Assembly: GCA_018971185.1 (NCBI GenBank)
Contig: JAGXBH010000010.1
Location: 1-59,450, forward strand
Length of the DNA: 59,450 bases
Reading direction: 5' to 3'
Source of the DNA: Acidobacteriota bacterium
GTDB taxonomy: Bacteria; Actinomycetota; Acidimicrobiia; Acidimicrobiales; RAAP-2
Part shown: positions 26,463 to 35,644 of the stretch, piece by piece
How the letters are laid out: each line of letters begins with the position of its first letter
How positions within the stretch are numbered: the stretch's first letter is position 1
Program-made: the position numbers and the translations under genes
The notes under the pieces: generated by a model
Told to the model about the DNA's origin: nothing
The model's database searches: none
What the model saw: the letters and a program-made list of their open reading frames with translations, nothing else

Positions 26463-27563
26463 ATGTCGTATCAGGCTGAGTACATCTGGATAGACGGAAC
26501 CGAGCCCACGCACGAGCTGCGATCGAAGACCCGCATCATCGCCGACGGCAAGAAGCCGGTCATCTGGGGATTCGACGGATCCTCCACCAACCAGGCCACC
26601 GGCCACTTCTCCGACTGCGTGCTGATCCCGGTGTGGACCTGCAAGGACCCGCTGCGCGGCCCCAAGGACATCCTGGTGATGTGCGAGGTGCTGAACGCCG
26701 ACATGACCCCGCACCCGACCAACACGCGCCACGCCGCCGCGCTCGCGGCGAAGAAGTACGCCAGCTTCGAGCCGATGTTCGGCATCGAACAGGAGTACAC
26801 CTTCTTCCAGGACGGCCGCCCCTACGGCTGGCCCGAGGTCGGTTACCCCGCCCCGCAGGGCCCCTACTACTGCGGCGTCGGCGGTTCGAAGATGCCCGGG
26901 CGCGACATCGTCGAGGCGCACACGCTCGCCTGCATCGAGGCGGGCATCTCCATCGAGGGGACCAACGCCGAGGTGATGATGGGCCAGTGGGAGTTCCAAC
27001 TCGGCGTGCTCGACACCCTGGCGATCGCCGACCAGCTCTGGGTCGCGCGCTGGCTGCTCAAGCGCATCGCCGAGGAGTTCGACGTCGAGGTCTCCTTCGA
27101 CGCCAAGCCGATCAAGGGCGACTGGAACGGGGCGGGTGCCCACACGAACTTCTCGACCAAGCAGATGCGCGCCACCGGCGGTTGGGACGCCATCATCGCC
27201 GGCTGTGAGGCGATCGGCACCCGCGTCAAGGAGCACATCGCCGGCTACGGCTACGGCATCGAGGAGCGGCTGACCGGGGCGCACGAGACGGCGCACTACA
27301 CGAAGTTCTCCTACGGCGTCTCGGACCGGGGCTCCTCCATCCGCATCCCCGGCGGCGTCGCGCGCGAGAAGAAGGGCTACCTCGAGGACCGTCGCCCCAA
27401 CGCGAACATGGACCCCTACGTGGTGACGCGCCTGATGGTCGAGACCGTCTGCGGGGCCGCCGCCGCGAAGGCCGGGGCCAAGCGAGCGCCGGCGAAGAAG
27501 GCCGCCGTCAAGAAGACGGTCGCCAAGAAGGCGCCAGTGCGCAAGGCCGTAGTAACCAAGTAA
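26463..27563 (+). CDS. glnII: Glutamine synthetase, eukaryotic-type (GSII) with lysine-rich tail
   Basis: Makes glutamine from glutamate and ammonia with ATP. The 366-residue protein has the short GSII architecture: YIWIDGT and WGFDGSSTNQA near the N terminus, GIEQEYTFF, GAGAHTNFSTKQMR and RGSSIRIPGGVAREKKGYLEDRRP in pieces. The last ~35 residues are a histone H1-like Ala/Lys/Pro tail (repeats of the KKA/KKT/AKKAP kind), which is not part of the GSII fold and is unusual. A good ribosome-binding site (AAGGAG) precedes the ATG. A strong hairpin separates it from the next glutamine synthetase gene. Confidence 0.95.
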   Translation: MSYQAEYIWIDGTEPTHELRSKTRIIADGKKPVIWGFDGSSTNQATGHFSDCVLIPVWTCKDPLRGPKDILVMCEVLNADMTPHPTNTRHAAALAAKKYASFEPMFGIEQEYTFFQDGRPYGWPEVGYPAPQGPYYCGVGGSKMPGRDIVEAHTLACIEAGISIEGTNAEVMMGQWEFQLGVLDTLAIADQLWVARWLLKRIAEEFDVEVSFDAKPIKGDWNGAGAHTNFSTKQMRATGGWDAIIAGCEAIGTRVKEHIAGYGYGIEERLTGAHETAHYTKFSYGVSDRGSSIRIPGGVAREKKGYLEDRRPNANMDPYVVTRLMVETVCGAAAAKAGAKRAPAKKAAVKKTVAKKAPVRKAVVTK

Positions 27564-27584
27564 TTCTTCCCCCCCAGGAAGTAC

Positions 27585-27623
27585 GGAGGAACCCCGTCGC
27601 CCGCGAGGTGGCGGGGTTCCTCC
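27585..27623 (+). terminator. Strong intrinsic terminator or attenuator between the two glutamine synthetase genes
   Basis: A perfect 12-bp stem GGAGGAACCCCG/CGGGGTTCCTCC closes a 15-nt loop and is followed by TTCCTCT. Outer flanks CCCA.GGAAG and CTTCC..TGGG can extend it. It starts 22 bp after glnII and ends 34 bp before glnA2, so it may end the first message or reduce read-through into the second gene. Confidence 0.8.
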
Positions 27624-27656
27624 TTCCTCTGGGCCTCGCGACCAGGAGGTGCGAGA

Positions 27657-28955
27657 ATGTCACATATGCAAAGTCAAGCCCAATACGTTCTGCGAACCGT
27701 CGAGGAGCGCGGCGTGCGCTTCGTGCAACTGTGGTTCACCGACGTGTTGGGGCGCCACAAGGCCTTCCACGTCACCCCCGCCGAGCTCGAGGACGCCCTC
27801 GACCAGGGGATGACCTTCGACGGCTCCTCCATCGACGGGTTCTCGCGCACCTCAGAGTCCGACGTGCTCGCGCGGCCCGACCTCACCACCTTCCAACTAC
27901 TGCCGTGGTACGAGGAGGGCACGGGGATCGCCCGGGTCTTTTGCGACATCGTCAACATCGACGGGACGCCCTTCGACGGCTGCCCCCGCCAGCAGTTGCG
28001 GCGCGTACTCGACGGCGCGCGAGCCCAGGGCTACAACTTCTACGTCGCTCCCGAGATCGAGTACTTCTACCTCTCCTCGGCCGCGGGCTCGTCGCGGCCC
28101 GAACCGGTTGATCGAGGGAGCTACTTCGACCTCACGACCGACGACGTGGCCAGCCAGCTGCGCCGGCGCACGGTGTTGACGCTCGAGGAGATGGGCATCG
28201 GCGTCGAGCACGCCCAGCACGAGGATGCCCCCGGCCAACACGAGATCGACCTGCGCTACACCGACGCCTTGACCATGGCCGACACGGTGATGTCGGTGCG
28301 ACACGTGGTCAAGGAACTCGCGCGCCAGTCCGGCGTCGCGGCCAGTTTCATGCCCAAGCCCCTGGTCGGCGTGCAGGGCTCGGGGATGCACACCCATCTC
28401 TCGCTGTGGCGCGACGACAAGAACGCGTTCATCGGTACGGGCCCCTACGGACTGAGTGACGTCGCGACGAAGTTCATGGCCGGGCTGTTGCACCATGCGC
28501 CCGAGATCACAGCCATCACCAACCAGTGGGTCAACTCCTACAAGCGGCTCATGCCCGGTGCGGAGGCGCCCGTCGGCGTGGAGTGGGCGCGCCACAACGC
28601 GGCCGCCCTCGTGCGCGTCCCCTCGGTCAAACCCTCGCGCCTCGACTCCACCCGGCTCGAATACCGCGCGCCCGACCCGGCGGCCAACCCGTACCTGGCC
28701 TTCGCCGTGATCCTGGCCGCGGGCCTTCGCGGGGTGAAGGGCGGGTACTCCCTGCCCAACGAGGGCGAGCGCGTCGCGGCCCTGCCCCAGTCGCTCGGCG
28801 AGGCCGTGGACCTGATGGCCACCTCCGAACTGCTCCTCGAGACCATCGGCGAGCACCAGGTGGAATGGTTCCTGCGCAACAAGCGCGCGGAATGGGACGC
28901 CTACCGTGCCCAGGTGACGCCCTTCGAACTCGAAAGGTACCTCCCACTCTTGTGA
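27657..28955 (+). CDS. glnA: Glutamine synthetase type I (GlnA2-like)
   Basis: A 432-residue GSI-alpha-type enzyme closest in pattern to M. tuberculosis GlnA2: RFVQLWFTDVLGRHK, MTFDGSSIDGF, EIEYFYL, GSGMHTHLSLW, NQWVNSYKRLMPG and NPYLAFAVILAAGLRG. The GSI-beta insert and adenylylation tyrosine are absent, so it is not controlled by GlnE. An AGGAGG site precedes the ATG at 27657. Its stop overlaps the GlnR-like gene by GTGA. Whether it makes glutamine or acts on another amine cannot be read from sequence. Confidence 0.93.
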   Translation: MSHMQSQAQYVLRTVEERGVRFVQLWFTDVLGRHKAFHVTPAELEDALDQGMTFDGSSIDGFSRTSESDVLARPDLTTFQLLPWYEEGTGIARVFCDIVNIDGTPFDGCPRQQLRRVLDGARAQGYNFYVAPEIEYFYLSSAAGSSRPEPVDRGSYFDLTTDDVASQLRRRTVLTLEEMGIGVEHAQHEDAPGQHEIDLRYTDALTMADTVMSVRHVVKELARQSGVAASFMPKPLVGVQGSGMHTHLSLWRDDKNAFIGTGPYGLSDVATKFMAGLLHHAPEITAITNQWVNSYKRLMPGAEAPVGVEWARHNAAALVRVPSVKPSRLDSTRLEYRAPDPAANPYLAFAVILAAGLRGVKGGYSLPNEGERVAALPQSLGEAVDLMATSELLLETIGEHQVEWFLRNKRAEWDAYRAQVTPFELERYLPLL

Positions 28956-29647
28956 CCGACGTCGTGCTGTGCGTTCCTTCGTGTGACGGCCCCATCCGCA
29001 AGGCCTGCGACGTCACGGGCGTGACGCCGGTGGTGGCCGCCACCGGGCGTCTCAACGAGATCTCGGCCCTCGAGCCCGCCGAGGGTTTCGCCGGCGCGGT
29101 GATCAACGCCTCGGTGTTCCCCTTCACCGAGGCCATGAACCTCTGTCGCCAGTTGCGCAGCCGCGAGCGCGCCAGCGGACCCGTGATCCTTCTCCTGGAC
29201 CACTACCAGCTCGACGACTTGACGTTCCGCGAGGACCTCTTCGACGATTTCGTGGTCGGCCCCTTCGACGTGAGCGAACTCGCGACGCGCCTGCGCCACC
29301 GCCTGCGGCGCTCCGGCAACGACACCGTGGCGCCGCGAATCGACCACGGTGAGCTCTCGATGAATCTCGAGACCTACCAAGCCACCATCGCGGGCCGGGT
29401 CATGGACCTGACGTACATGGAGTACGAGCTCCTTCGATTCCTCGCGACGAACCCGAACCGGGTCTTCACCCGTGAGACGCTGCTCAGTCGGGTCTGGGGA
29501 TACGAGTACTACGGTGGCGCGCGGACCGTGGACGTGCACGTACGGCGGCTACGGGCCAAACTCGGCGAGGAGTACGCGCACCTGATCCAGACGGTGCGCT
29601 CGGTGGGTTACAAGTTCGGGACGGCCAGCGAGTTCGACGTCAACTGA
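28952..29647 (+). CDS. GlnR-like OmpR-family regulator with degenerate receiver domain
   Basis: A 231-residue winged-helix response regulator. The C-terminal OmpR DNA-binding domain is intact (LTYMEYELLRFLATNPNRVFTRETLLSRVWG..., VDVHVRRLRAKLG). The receiver has lost the acidic pair near the N terminus, the phosphoacceptor (the VINASVFP stretch replaces the usual LDxxMP), and the KP lysine (VGPFD). Phosphorylation-independent control, as in actinobacterial GlnR, is therefore likely. Location directly after two glutamine synthetase genes and an 11-bp-phased repeat upstream support a nitrogen regulator. The 3' end overlaps the convergent ridA gene by 8 bp. Confidence 0.85.
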   Translation: MTDVVLCVPSCDGPIRKACDVTGVTPVVAATGRLNEISALEPAEGFAGAVINASVFPFTEAMNLCRQLRSRERASGPVILLLDHYQLDDLTFREDLFDDFVVGPFDVSELATRLRHRLRRSGNDTVAPRIDHGELSMNLETYQATIAGRVMDLTYMEYELLRFLATNPNRVFTRETLLSRVWGYEYYGGARTVDVHVRRLRAKLGEEYAHLIQTVRSVGYKFGTASEFDVN

Positions 29648-30008
29648 GGGGGGCGTACGCCCAGAGCTCGACCTCGGCCCTGGCCCCCGCCATGGGGATC
29701 CCGGCGATCTGGATGGTCGAGCGCGTCGGACGCGGAGGCTCGAACGCCGCCGTCCAGACCTCGTTGCAGGCGGCGAAGTCCGCCACGTCCATCAAGAACA
29801 GGGTCCCCTTGACGACCTGTTGCATCGTCGCACCGTTCTCCTTCAGCAGCGACTCGGCGTTGACGAGGGCCTGACGCAACTGTTCGGCGGCGCCGCCCTC
29901 GACCAAGGTCGGGGTGGCCGCCCCGGGCACCGTTCCGAGTTGACCCGAGAGGATCACGAAGTCGCCGGCGCGGCGCGCGGGAGAATAGGGACCAAGCGGC
30001 GTGGACAT
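29640..30008 (-). CDS. RidA-family reactive intermediate deaminase
   Basis: A 122-residue RidA/YjgF protein that hydrolyses reactive enamines/imines released by PLP enzymes. It has PLGPYSPARRAGDFVILSGQ and the C-terminal MAGARAEVELWAYAP pattern; the arginine in the RAEVE region is the catalytic one in the family. It is 7 bp downstream of the IscA/ErpA gene and likely co-transcribed with it. Confidence 0.9.
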   Translation of the reverse strand: MSTPLGPYSPARRAGDFVILSGQLGTVPGAATPTLVEGGAAEQLRQALVNAESLLKENGATMQQVVKGTLFLMDVADFAACNEVWTAAFEPPRPTRSTIQIAGIPMAGARAEVELWAYAPLS

Positions 30009-30015
30009 CAGGGGA

Positions 30016-30390
30016 TCAGCTGAATGAGTTGCCGCAGCCGCACGTGCGCGTCGCGTTGGGATTGGTGATGTGGAATCCCGCGCCTTGGAGCCCGTCGGCG
30101 AAGTCGAGGGTGGAGCCCACCAACAAGTCGGCGCTCGCGGGGTCCACGGCCACCTTCACGCCGGAGAACTCGCTCACGATGTCGTCGTCGGCGAACTCCG
30201 AGTCGAAGTACATGTCGTAATTGAAGCCCGAGCATCCACCCGGCTTCACCGCCACGCGCAACGCGAGGGCCTCGTCGGTGTCCTCACTGGCGATGAGTTC
30301 GGCGACCTTCGCGATGGCGGCGTCGGTGAGGGAGATCAACTCCGGGTTCTTCTTCGAGAGCGGGACGGTGGTGGTGACGGCGTCAGACAT
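30016..30390 (-). CDS. erpA: HesB/IscA/ErpA-type iron-sulfur cluster carrier
   Basis: A 124-residue A-type carrier that delivers Fe-S clusters to target proteins. The three cluster-ligating cysteines are visible: GGCSGF in the middle and CGCG near the C terminus. A GAGGAG ribosome-binding site precedes the ATG at 30388-30390. It is divergent from the Mrp gene across an 82-bp promoter region, which fits a joint Fe-S role. Confidence 0.9.
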   Translation of the reverse strand: MSDAVTTTVPLSKKNPELISLTDAAIAKVAELIASEDTDEALALRVAVKPGGCSGFNYDMYFDSEFADDDIVSEFSGVKVAVDPASADLLVGSTLDFADGLQGAGFHITNPNATRTCGCGNSFS

Positions 30391-30472
30391 GCAACTCCTC
30401 TAACTGGTTGCACCCATCGTAGCGGTGGAGGACGGCGGTGGCGACGGGAATGTCGTCCGGTAACGTCACCTT

Positions 30473-31699
30473 GTGGAGAGCGAACGAGCGATACGCGAAC
30501 GTCTGGCCCAGGTGCGCGACCCCGAACTGGCCGCCTCCATCACCGAGCTCGGAATGGTGGGGTCCATCAGGGTCGATGCGGGGGTGGCCCGCATCGAGGT
30601 CTTCCTCACCATCGCCAGTTGCCCCCTGCGGGGCCACATCGAGAGCGACGTACGAGAAGCGGTGTTGGCGATCGACGGGGTCGACGAGGTGATTCTCGAC
30701 GTCGGTGTCCTCGACCCCGAGGCGAAGGCCGCGCTGATGCGCAGGGCCCGCGCCCTCGCGCAGGCGCGCGCACCCCAGACCAGCATCCCGCGACGCGCGC
30801 CCGTGGTGATGGTCGCCTCGGGAAAGGGCGGCGTCGGCAAATCCTCGGTCACCGCCAATCTCGCGATCGCCCTGGCGAGGACCGGCCTGCGCGTGGGAGT
30901 GCTCGACGCCGACATCTGGGGTTTCTCTCTCGCGCGACTTCTCGACATCACCGGGGAGGTCGCGGTACGCGGGGGCAAGATGGTGCCCTTAGAGCGAACC
31001 TACGGAGCGGGGACCGTCTCGCTTCTCTCGATGGGTCACTTGGCCAAGGAGAGGGAGGCCCTACTCTGGCGCGGTCTCGTGGTGCAGAAGGCGGTCGCCC
31101 AGTTCATCGAGGACGCGGACTGGTCGGACGTGGACGTCATGATCATCGACACGCCCCCGGGCACCGGCGACATCGTGATGACCCTGGCCCGGCTTCTGCC
31201 CCACATGGGCCAGGTCGTCGTCACCACCCCGTCGCGCGCCGCGCAGCTCGTGGCGGCGCGCGCCGCGGACTTCGCGCGCAAGTCGCACATCCGTGTCCTC
31301 GGGGTGATCGAGAACATGAGCGGCTTCGCCTGCGAGTGTGGCAAGGTCCACGCCCCACTCGGTGTCGGCGGAGGGCGGGATCTGGCACAGGAACTCGGTT
31401 CGGAGCTATTGGCGCAGATCCCCCTACGCGACGACGTCGCCGTCGGTGGGGACGTCGGCGTCCCCGTGGCCCTCGACAGTGACGACGACGATGTCTTTCA
31501 CGTCCTGGCCCGACGCGTCTGGACGATCGCCCAGGAGCTGATCCCGGCGGGTTGCACGGCGCGACTCCTCGACGCACTCGACCAGGCCGTCGAATCGGTG
31601 AGCGATACGACGCCCCACAGCGCACCCCACGGCGCGCCGCTCGTCGACGCCCCAATGGATGCCCCGGGCGACGTCCCCGTTGACCTCACGGGCGGCTGA
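30473..31699 (+). CDS. Mrp/ApbC-family iron-sulfur cluster carrier ATPase
   Basis: A 408-residue P-loop protein with an N-terminal MIP18/DUF59 domain (RDPELAASITELGMVG...) and the deviant Walker A ASGKGGVGKSS near residue 120. The C-terminal cluster-binding motif appears as ACECGK, with CxC spacing in place of the usual CxxC. A further ~50 residues form an acidic, proline-rich tail. GTG 30473 follows a TAACGT hexamer by 6 nt, so the message is probably leaderless. It likely works with the divergent ErpA-type carrier. Confidence 0.92.
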   Translation: MESERAIRERLAQVRDPELAASITELGMVGSIRVDAGVARIEVFLTIASCPLRGHIESDVREAVLAIDGVDEVILDVGVLDPEAKAALMRRARALAQARAPQTSIPRRAPVVMVASGKGGVGKSSVTANLAIALARTGLRVGVLDADIWGFSLARLLDITGEVAVRGGKMVPLERTYGAGTVSLLSMGHLAKEREALLWRGLVVQKAVAQFIEDADWSDVDVMIIDTPPGTGDIVMTLARLLPHMGQVVVTTPSRAAQLVAARAADFARKSHIRVLGVIENMSGFACECGKVHAPLGVGGGRDLAQELGSELLAQIPLRDDVAVGGDVGVPVALDSDDDDVFHVLARRVWTIAQELIPAGCTARLLDALDQAVESVSDTTPHSAPHGAPLVDAPMDAPGDVPVDLTGG

Positions 31700-31723
31700 C
31701 CCGTTGCCCGCGGGAGCCATCGA

Positions 31724-32506
31724 TCAGGACTCATCGTCGTAGCCCTCCTCGCCGGGGACCACGACCACGACGCGCCCGTCTCGTTCGATCTCACGTGGTT
31801 GTGTGCGCCGCACGGTCGAGCTGGCCACGTGGCGCAGCACCTCCTCGACGCGACGCATCGGCGCCAGTGCCGAGAGCGTGTGCACGGTCGGCACCAGCAT
31901 GCGCCACTGCGCGGCCTCGAAGTGGCGCAGGGCCGCGTCCGCAGTGACCCAGACGTGTTCGGTGGTCTCGATCCCATCGGCTCGGGCGGGCTGACCCGCG
32001 GGAGCACGCGCGACGAAGAACCGCGTGTCGTAGCGACGGGGCCGAGTGACGGGTGTGACCCAGTGCGCCATGTAGTGCAGCTCGTCCAGCGCCAGACGGA
32101 GTCCCTCGCGCGCCAGGAGCTCCGACCACGACACCTTCAACCCCGCGAGTTCCTCGCGCCAAGAGGCGAGCTCGGCGCCGCGAGGCGCGACGCGCTCTCC
32201 GCTCGCGTCGACGGCCACCAGGATGCCCGCCTCCTCGAAGAGCTCTCGTAGCGCCGCGCAGTAGTAGGTGAGTGCGCCACGCTCGAGGTCGAGACGGCGG
32301 TCCGCCGACGCCTCGTCACGTCCGCTCACCAGACGCCGCGCCACGACCTCGGCGTCCACGTGGTCGACGCTGCCACCGGGGAAGACGTAGGCGCTCGAGG
32401 CTGCGGAGGCGTCCGGACTGCGGCGTAACATAAGAATTTCCAGAGCCTCGTTTTGCTCGCGAATAACGATGATTGTGGCGGCGGGACGGGCACGAATTTG
32501 CTCCAT
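31724..32506 (-). CDS. NUDIX hydrolase, NUDT19-like
   Basis: A 260-residue NUDIX protein. The box is split: VFPGGSVD at the start and [12 protein letters not shown] later, with an insertion of about 35 residues between, as in the NUDT19/RP2 group that hydrolyses CoA or related thioesters. The substrate is therefore guessed, not shown. The ATG at 32504-32506 is divergent from the DsbA-like gene. Confidence 0.85.
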   Translation of the reverse strand: MEQIRARPAATIIVIREQNEALEILMLRRSPDASAASSAYVFPGGSVDHVDAEVVARRLVSGRDEASADRRLDLERGALTYYCAALRELFEEAGILVAVDASGERVAPRGAELASWREELAGLKVSWSELLAREGLRLALDELHYMAHWVTPVTRPRRYDTRFFVARAPAGQPARADGIETTEHVWVTADAALRHFEAAQWRMLVPTVHTLSALAPMRRVEEVLRHVASSTVRRTQPREIERDGRVVVVVPGEEGYDDES

Positions 32507-32590
32507 ACCAGAACCTACATAAGAAGAGTGCGTAAGGGGTTCGCGCGCGTGTCCACTAAGTTTGAGGGGTCGCCCGTACCAAGGAGCACC

Positions 32591-33520
32591 GTGGCCAAGA
32601 CTGTTTCTGCCCCCAAGTCAACTTCTTCGAAGCCGGCCGCCAAGGCGAGCGGACGACCCGCCGGGCTCTTCACCTGGGTCGCGGTGGGCGTCGTGGTGGT
32701 CATCGTCGCCACCCTCGTGATCGTCAAGGTCGTCAGTGGCGGCCCCACGTCGACCAACTCGGGCGTGTGGGTGGCCACCGACGCGACGACGGTGGCCCAG
32801 ATCACCGGAATCCCGGCATCGGTCTACAACGCGGTCGGTGTCTCGGAGAGCAGCGCGGTCTCTCCGCCGCTCTCGCTCAAGGGTCAACCGGCGCTGAGCG
32901 CCAAGCTGCCAGACGGCACCACCGTCCCCGAGGTGCTCTACGTGGGCGCCGAGTACTGCCCCTTCTGCGCCGCCGAGCGGTGGTCGACCATCGCCGCGCT
33001 CAGCCGCTTCGGCACCTGGACCGGGCTGGGCAACACCGAGAGTTCCTCGGTGGACGTCTACGCCAACACTCCGTCCTTCACCTTCTTGAAGGCCAAGTTC
33101 ACCTCGAAGTACCTCGTGTTCCGCGGCATCGAGGAGTACAACAACGTCTACAACTCCGCGAGCAACCCGCCCTACGGCACGCTGATGACGCCGACCAAGT
33201 CCGAGCAGGCCATCTTCGCCAAGTACGACACCTCGAAGTACATCAACATGAGCGCGAGCAACGACGGCGCCATCCCCTTCATCTCCATGGGCAACAAGTT
33301 CCTCGTCTCGGGCGCCAGCTACAACCCGGGCCTCCTGACCGGGTTGACCCGCACCCAGATCGCCTCGAACCTCTCGGCGACCTCGAGTCCGATCACCAAG
33401 GCGATCATCACCTCGGCCAACGAGCAGACCGCGGCCATCTGCACCCTGACCAAGCAGCAGCCCGCCAGCGTGTGCACCTCGCCGGGCGTGACTGCGGCGA
33501 AGACCCTCATGAAGATCTAG
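32591..33520 (+). CDS. Membrane-anchored DUF929 thioredoxin-like protein (DsbA-like)
   Basis: A 309-residue protein with a short basic cytoplasmic start, one transmembrane helix at about residues 28-50 and an extracytoplasmic domain with the CxxC redox motif in [15 protein letters not shown]929 proteins are thioredoxin-fold and commonly sit next to VKOR. It probably introduces disulfides into exported proteins. GTG 32591 is chosen for its AAGGAG site 4 nt upstream; the frame is open earlier without a better site. The VKOR gene begins directly after its stop. Confidence 0.87.
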   Translation: MAKTVSAPKSTSSKPAAKASGRPAGLFTWVAVGVVVVIVATLVIVKVVSGGPTSTNSGVWVATDATTVAQITGIPASVYNAVGVSESSAVSPPLSLKGQPALSAKLPDGTTVPEVLYVGAEYCPFCAAERWSTIAALSRFGTWTGLGNTESSSVDVYANTPSFTFLKAKFTSKYLVFRGIEEYNNVYNSASNPPYGTLMTPTKSEQAIFAKYDTSKYINMSASNDGAIPFISMGNKFLVSGASYNPGLLTGLTRTQIASNLSATSSPITKAIITSANEQTAAICTLTKQQPASVCTSPGVTAAKTLMKI

Positions 33521-34000
33521 ATGTCGCGCACGCTCCAGCCCGTGCCGCGCTGGGCGGTGTACACCTCGTGGGTCCTGAGCCTGATCGGCGTGGCGCTCGC
33601 GACGTACCTCACGTACGAGCACTACGCGGCGAAGGTCTTCCAGGGTTGCTCCCTCGGAGGGATCGTCAACTGCCAGAAGGTGACCACCTCGGCTCAGTCG
33701 CACTTCCTCGGCGCGCCCGTCGCGGTGCTCGGACTCGCCACCTTCGTCGTCTTCGCCGTCATCAACTCACCCTGGGCGTGGCGACTTCGTACCTACTGGC
33801 TGCACGTGGCGCGCTTCGTCCTGTGCCTCGGCGCCATGGTCTTCGTGCTGTGGCTCCTCTACGCCGAGTTGCTCATCATCGGCAACATCTGCTTGTACTG
33901 CACGGGCGTACACGTCGTCACGTTCGCCCTCTTCGTGGTGCTGGTGCGCGTCGTACCCTCACAACTGGGGTGGACGGCCTCGGACTCAGCGGCGCAGTAG
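33521..34000 (+). CDS. Vitamin K epoxide reductase-family protein (VKOR)
   Basis: A 159-residue membrane protein with four to five transmembrane helices. The loop cysteines (GCSLGGIVNC) and the active-site CLYC motif are in place. Bacterial VKOR re-oxidises a DsbA-like partner using quinone, and the adjacent DUF929 protein is the obvious partner. Its 3' end overlaps the convergent whiB gene by 15 bp. Confidence 0.92.
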   Translation: MSRTLQPVPRWAVYTSWVLSLIGVALATYLTYEHYAAKVFQGCSLGGIVNCQKVTTSAQSHFLGAPVAVLGLATFVVFAVINSPWAWRLRTYWLHVARFVLCLGAMVFVLWLLYAELLIIGNICLYCTGVHVVTFALFVVLVRVVPSQLGWTASDSAAQ

Positions 34001-34234
34001 CGCGCGGCGCTCGATCTCGGTGAGCCCACCCCAAATCCCGTAGGACTCACGCTGGGTGAGGGCGCTGCTGAGACACTCCTCGCGGACGTGACAGTCGGCG
34101 CAGAGTTGTTTCGCCTGACGCTCGCGCCGCGAGCGCACTTCCTTCGACTCCATCACGTCAGGGGGGAAGAACAGCAGGCTCTCGATGCCACGGCAGGCGG
34201 CGACATCAGTCCACTCGGCTCGTTGTAACGCCAT
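33986..34234 (-). CDS. WhiB-family iron-sulfur transcriptional regulator
   Basis: An 82-residue Wbl protein, a family restricted to actinobacteria and their phages. The four cluster cysteines are C14, and the CxxC...C of CADCHVREEC, and the GIWGGLTEIERR turn and basic tail are present. It probably senses redox or NO through a [4Fe-4S] cluster and contacts sigma factor region 4. A GAGAGG site precedes the ATG. It is convergent to VKOR. Confidence 0.95.
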   Translation of the reverse strand: MALQRAEWTDVAACRGIESLLFFPPDVMESKEVRSRRERQAKQLCADCHVREECLSSALTQRESYGIWGGLTEIERRALLRR

Positions 34235-34337
34235 CGCCCACCTCTCGCCTCGACCCTCTCACGCAGACTACCCACGTCGCGGCGGGAAGGCAAAATGGTC
34301 GACGCCACGACATTTGGTGCCTTGCTACGCTGAGAAC

Positions 34338-34763
34338 GTGGCCAATGTTCTCCTCGCCAGTGACGTCCCCTCGCTCCGCCAGGACCTTCGAGTCATGCTC
34401 GAGGGACCCGGCGTGACCATCGAGGAGGCATCCTCGGGCCCCGAGGTCTTGCGTATTGTTCGTGAGGGGGGGATCGACCTCGTCGTGGCGGACCTTCAGA
34501 TCGGGGCAATGGGGGGCATGGCCATCTGCATGGAGCTCCGCCACGACGAGTCCTACCTTCCCGGTGATCCGACGTCGGTTCTGATGCTGCTCGACCGGCG
34601 CGCCGACGTGTTCCTGGCGCGCCGCGCCGGTGCCGACGGCTTCCTAGTCAAACCCCTCGATCCCCTGCGGGTCCGCGTCGCCGTGCGCACATTGCTCAGT
34701 GGCGAGGAGTACGACGATGAGTTCCTTCGTCCCGCCACGGTGCGCGCCGGCGCCACCGAATGA
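34338..34763 (+). CDS. Single-domain response regulator
   Basis: A 141-residue receiver protein without an output domain. The phosphoacceptor aspartate (VVADLQIGAMGG) and the KPLDP lysine are kept, while the N-terminal acidic cluster is reduced to one aspartate (LLASDVPSLR). GTG 34338 follows TACGCT by 6 nt, the leaderless pattern. It overlaps the CBS/CorC gene by ATGA, so the two are translated together. No histidine kinase is nearby. Confidence 0.88.
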   Translation: MANVLLASDVPSLRQDLRVMLEGPGVTIEEASSGPEVLRIVREGGIDLVVADLQIGAMGGMAICMELRHDESYLPGDPTSVLMLLDRRADVFLARRAGADGFLVKPLDPLRVRVAVRTLLSGEEYDDEFLRPATVRAGATE

Positions 34764-35587
34764 GGGACGAGCCTCCCACGTCCGGCCTCGCGCGGTTCCG
34801 CGCGCGCGTCGGGGTCCGCCCCAAGACGACCAGCGTCTCGCCCGAGGCCGCAGCGATACACGCGCGCGTCGACCAACTCAGCACCCTCGAACTACGCGAC
34901 GTCATGACACCGCGGGTCGACGTGGTCTTCCTCGCCGTGCCGGTCACCCCGGAGGCAGTGGCCGAGGCGGTGCGCGACACGGGGCACTCCTGCTTCCCCG
35001 TGGTCGACGGCGACCTCGATGACGTCGAGGGTGTCCTCTTCGTCAATGACCTCTTCCGCTCCACGACCGCCAAGCGCGCGATCGGCGTCTCTCTCCCTTC
35101 CGCGAATGAGATCGCTCGCAAGATCCGTCGACCCCTCATGCTGCCCGAGACGCTGGACCTGCTGGAGAGCCTCAAGGAGATGCGCGAGCAGAGCCGGACC
35201 TTCGCCCTGGTCCTCGACGAACACGGGGGCGTGGCCGGGGTCATCTCGATACGCGACATCCTCGAGCAACTCGTGGGCGACCTCAGCGACGAGTTCGACG
35301 AAGACGAGGAACCGACGATTGTCAAGATCCGCGCGGGGCGCTGGCTGGTCGATGGCCAGACGCACGTCGACAAGGTCAGCGAGGCGCTCGGACTCGAGAT
35401 CCCCGAGGGAGAGTACGTGACGTTCGCGGGCTACATTTTGGACCTCGCGGGCGAGATTCCGGCCGCCGGGTCGGTGTACACCGAGGGCGACTGGAGCTTC
35501 CGCGTCCAGTCCGTGACGAAGCGGCGCATCAGCGAGATCGTCGCCGAGTATCACGAGCCGCCCTCCGTTCTCGAGGCCGACGCGTAG
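34760..35587 (+). CDS. CBS-domain/CorC-like protein without the DUF21 membrane domain
   Basis: A 275-residue soluble protein with a CBS pair (LELRDVMTPRVDVVFLAV..., FALVLDEHGGVAGVISIRDILEQLVGD) followed by a CorC_HlyC transporter-associated domain (WLVDGQTHVDKVSEALGLEIPEGEYVTFAGYIL in pieces). The order matches the C-terminal half of CNNM/CorB-type magnesium exporters, but the transmembrane DUF21 part is missing, as in CorC. It is co-translated with a single-domain response regulator. Confidence 0.87.
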   Translation: MRDEPPTSGLARFRARVGVRPKTTSVSPEAAAIHARVDQLSTLELRDVMTPRVDVVFLAVPVTPEAVAEAVRDTGHSCFPVVDGDLDDVEGVLFVNDLFRSTTAKRAIGVSLPSANEIARKIRRPLMLPETLDLLESLKEMREQSRTFALVLDEHGGVAGVISIRDILEQLVGDLSDEFDEDEEPTIVKIRAGRWLVDGQTHVDKVSEALGLEIPEGEYVTFAGYILDLAGEIPAAGSVYTEGDWSFRVQSVTKRRISEIVAEYHEPPSVLEADA

Positions 35588-35589
35588 CT

Positions 35590-35619
35590 TTGTGCACGGT
35601 CGGGCTGGGCGACTAGGAT
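35590..35619 (+). promoter_or_regulatory. Promoter of tRNA-Pro
   Basis: TTGTGC (35590-35595) and TAGGAT (35614-35619) with an 18-bp spacer lie directly upstream of the tRNA-Pro gene and match the TANNNT -10 form used throughout this window. Confidence 0.55.
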
Positions 35620-35644
35620 TGCCTGGCTGCGAGATAACTCGCTG

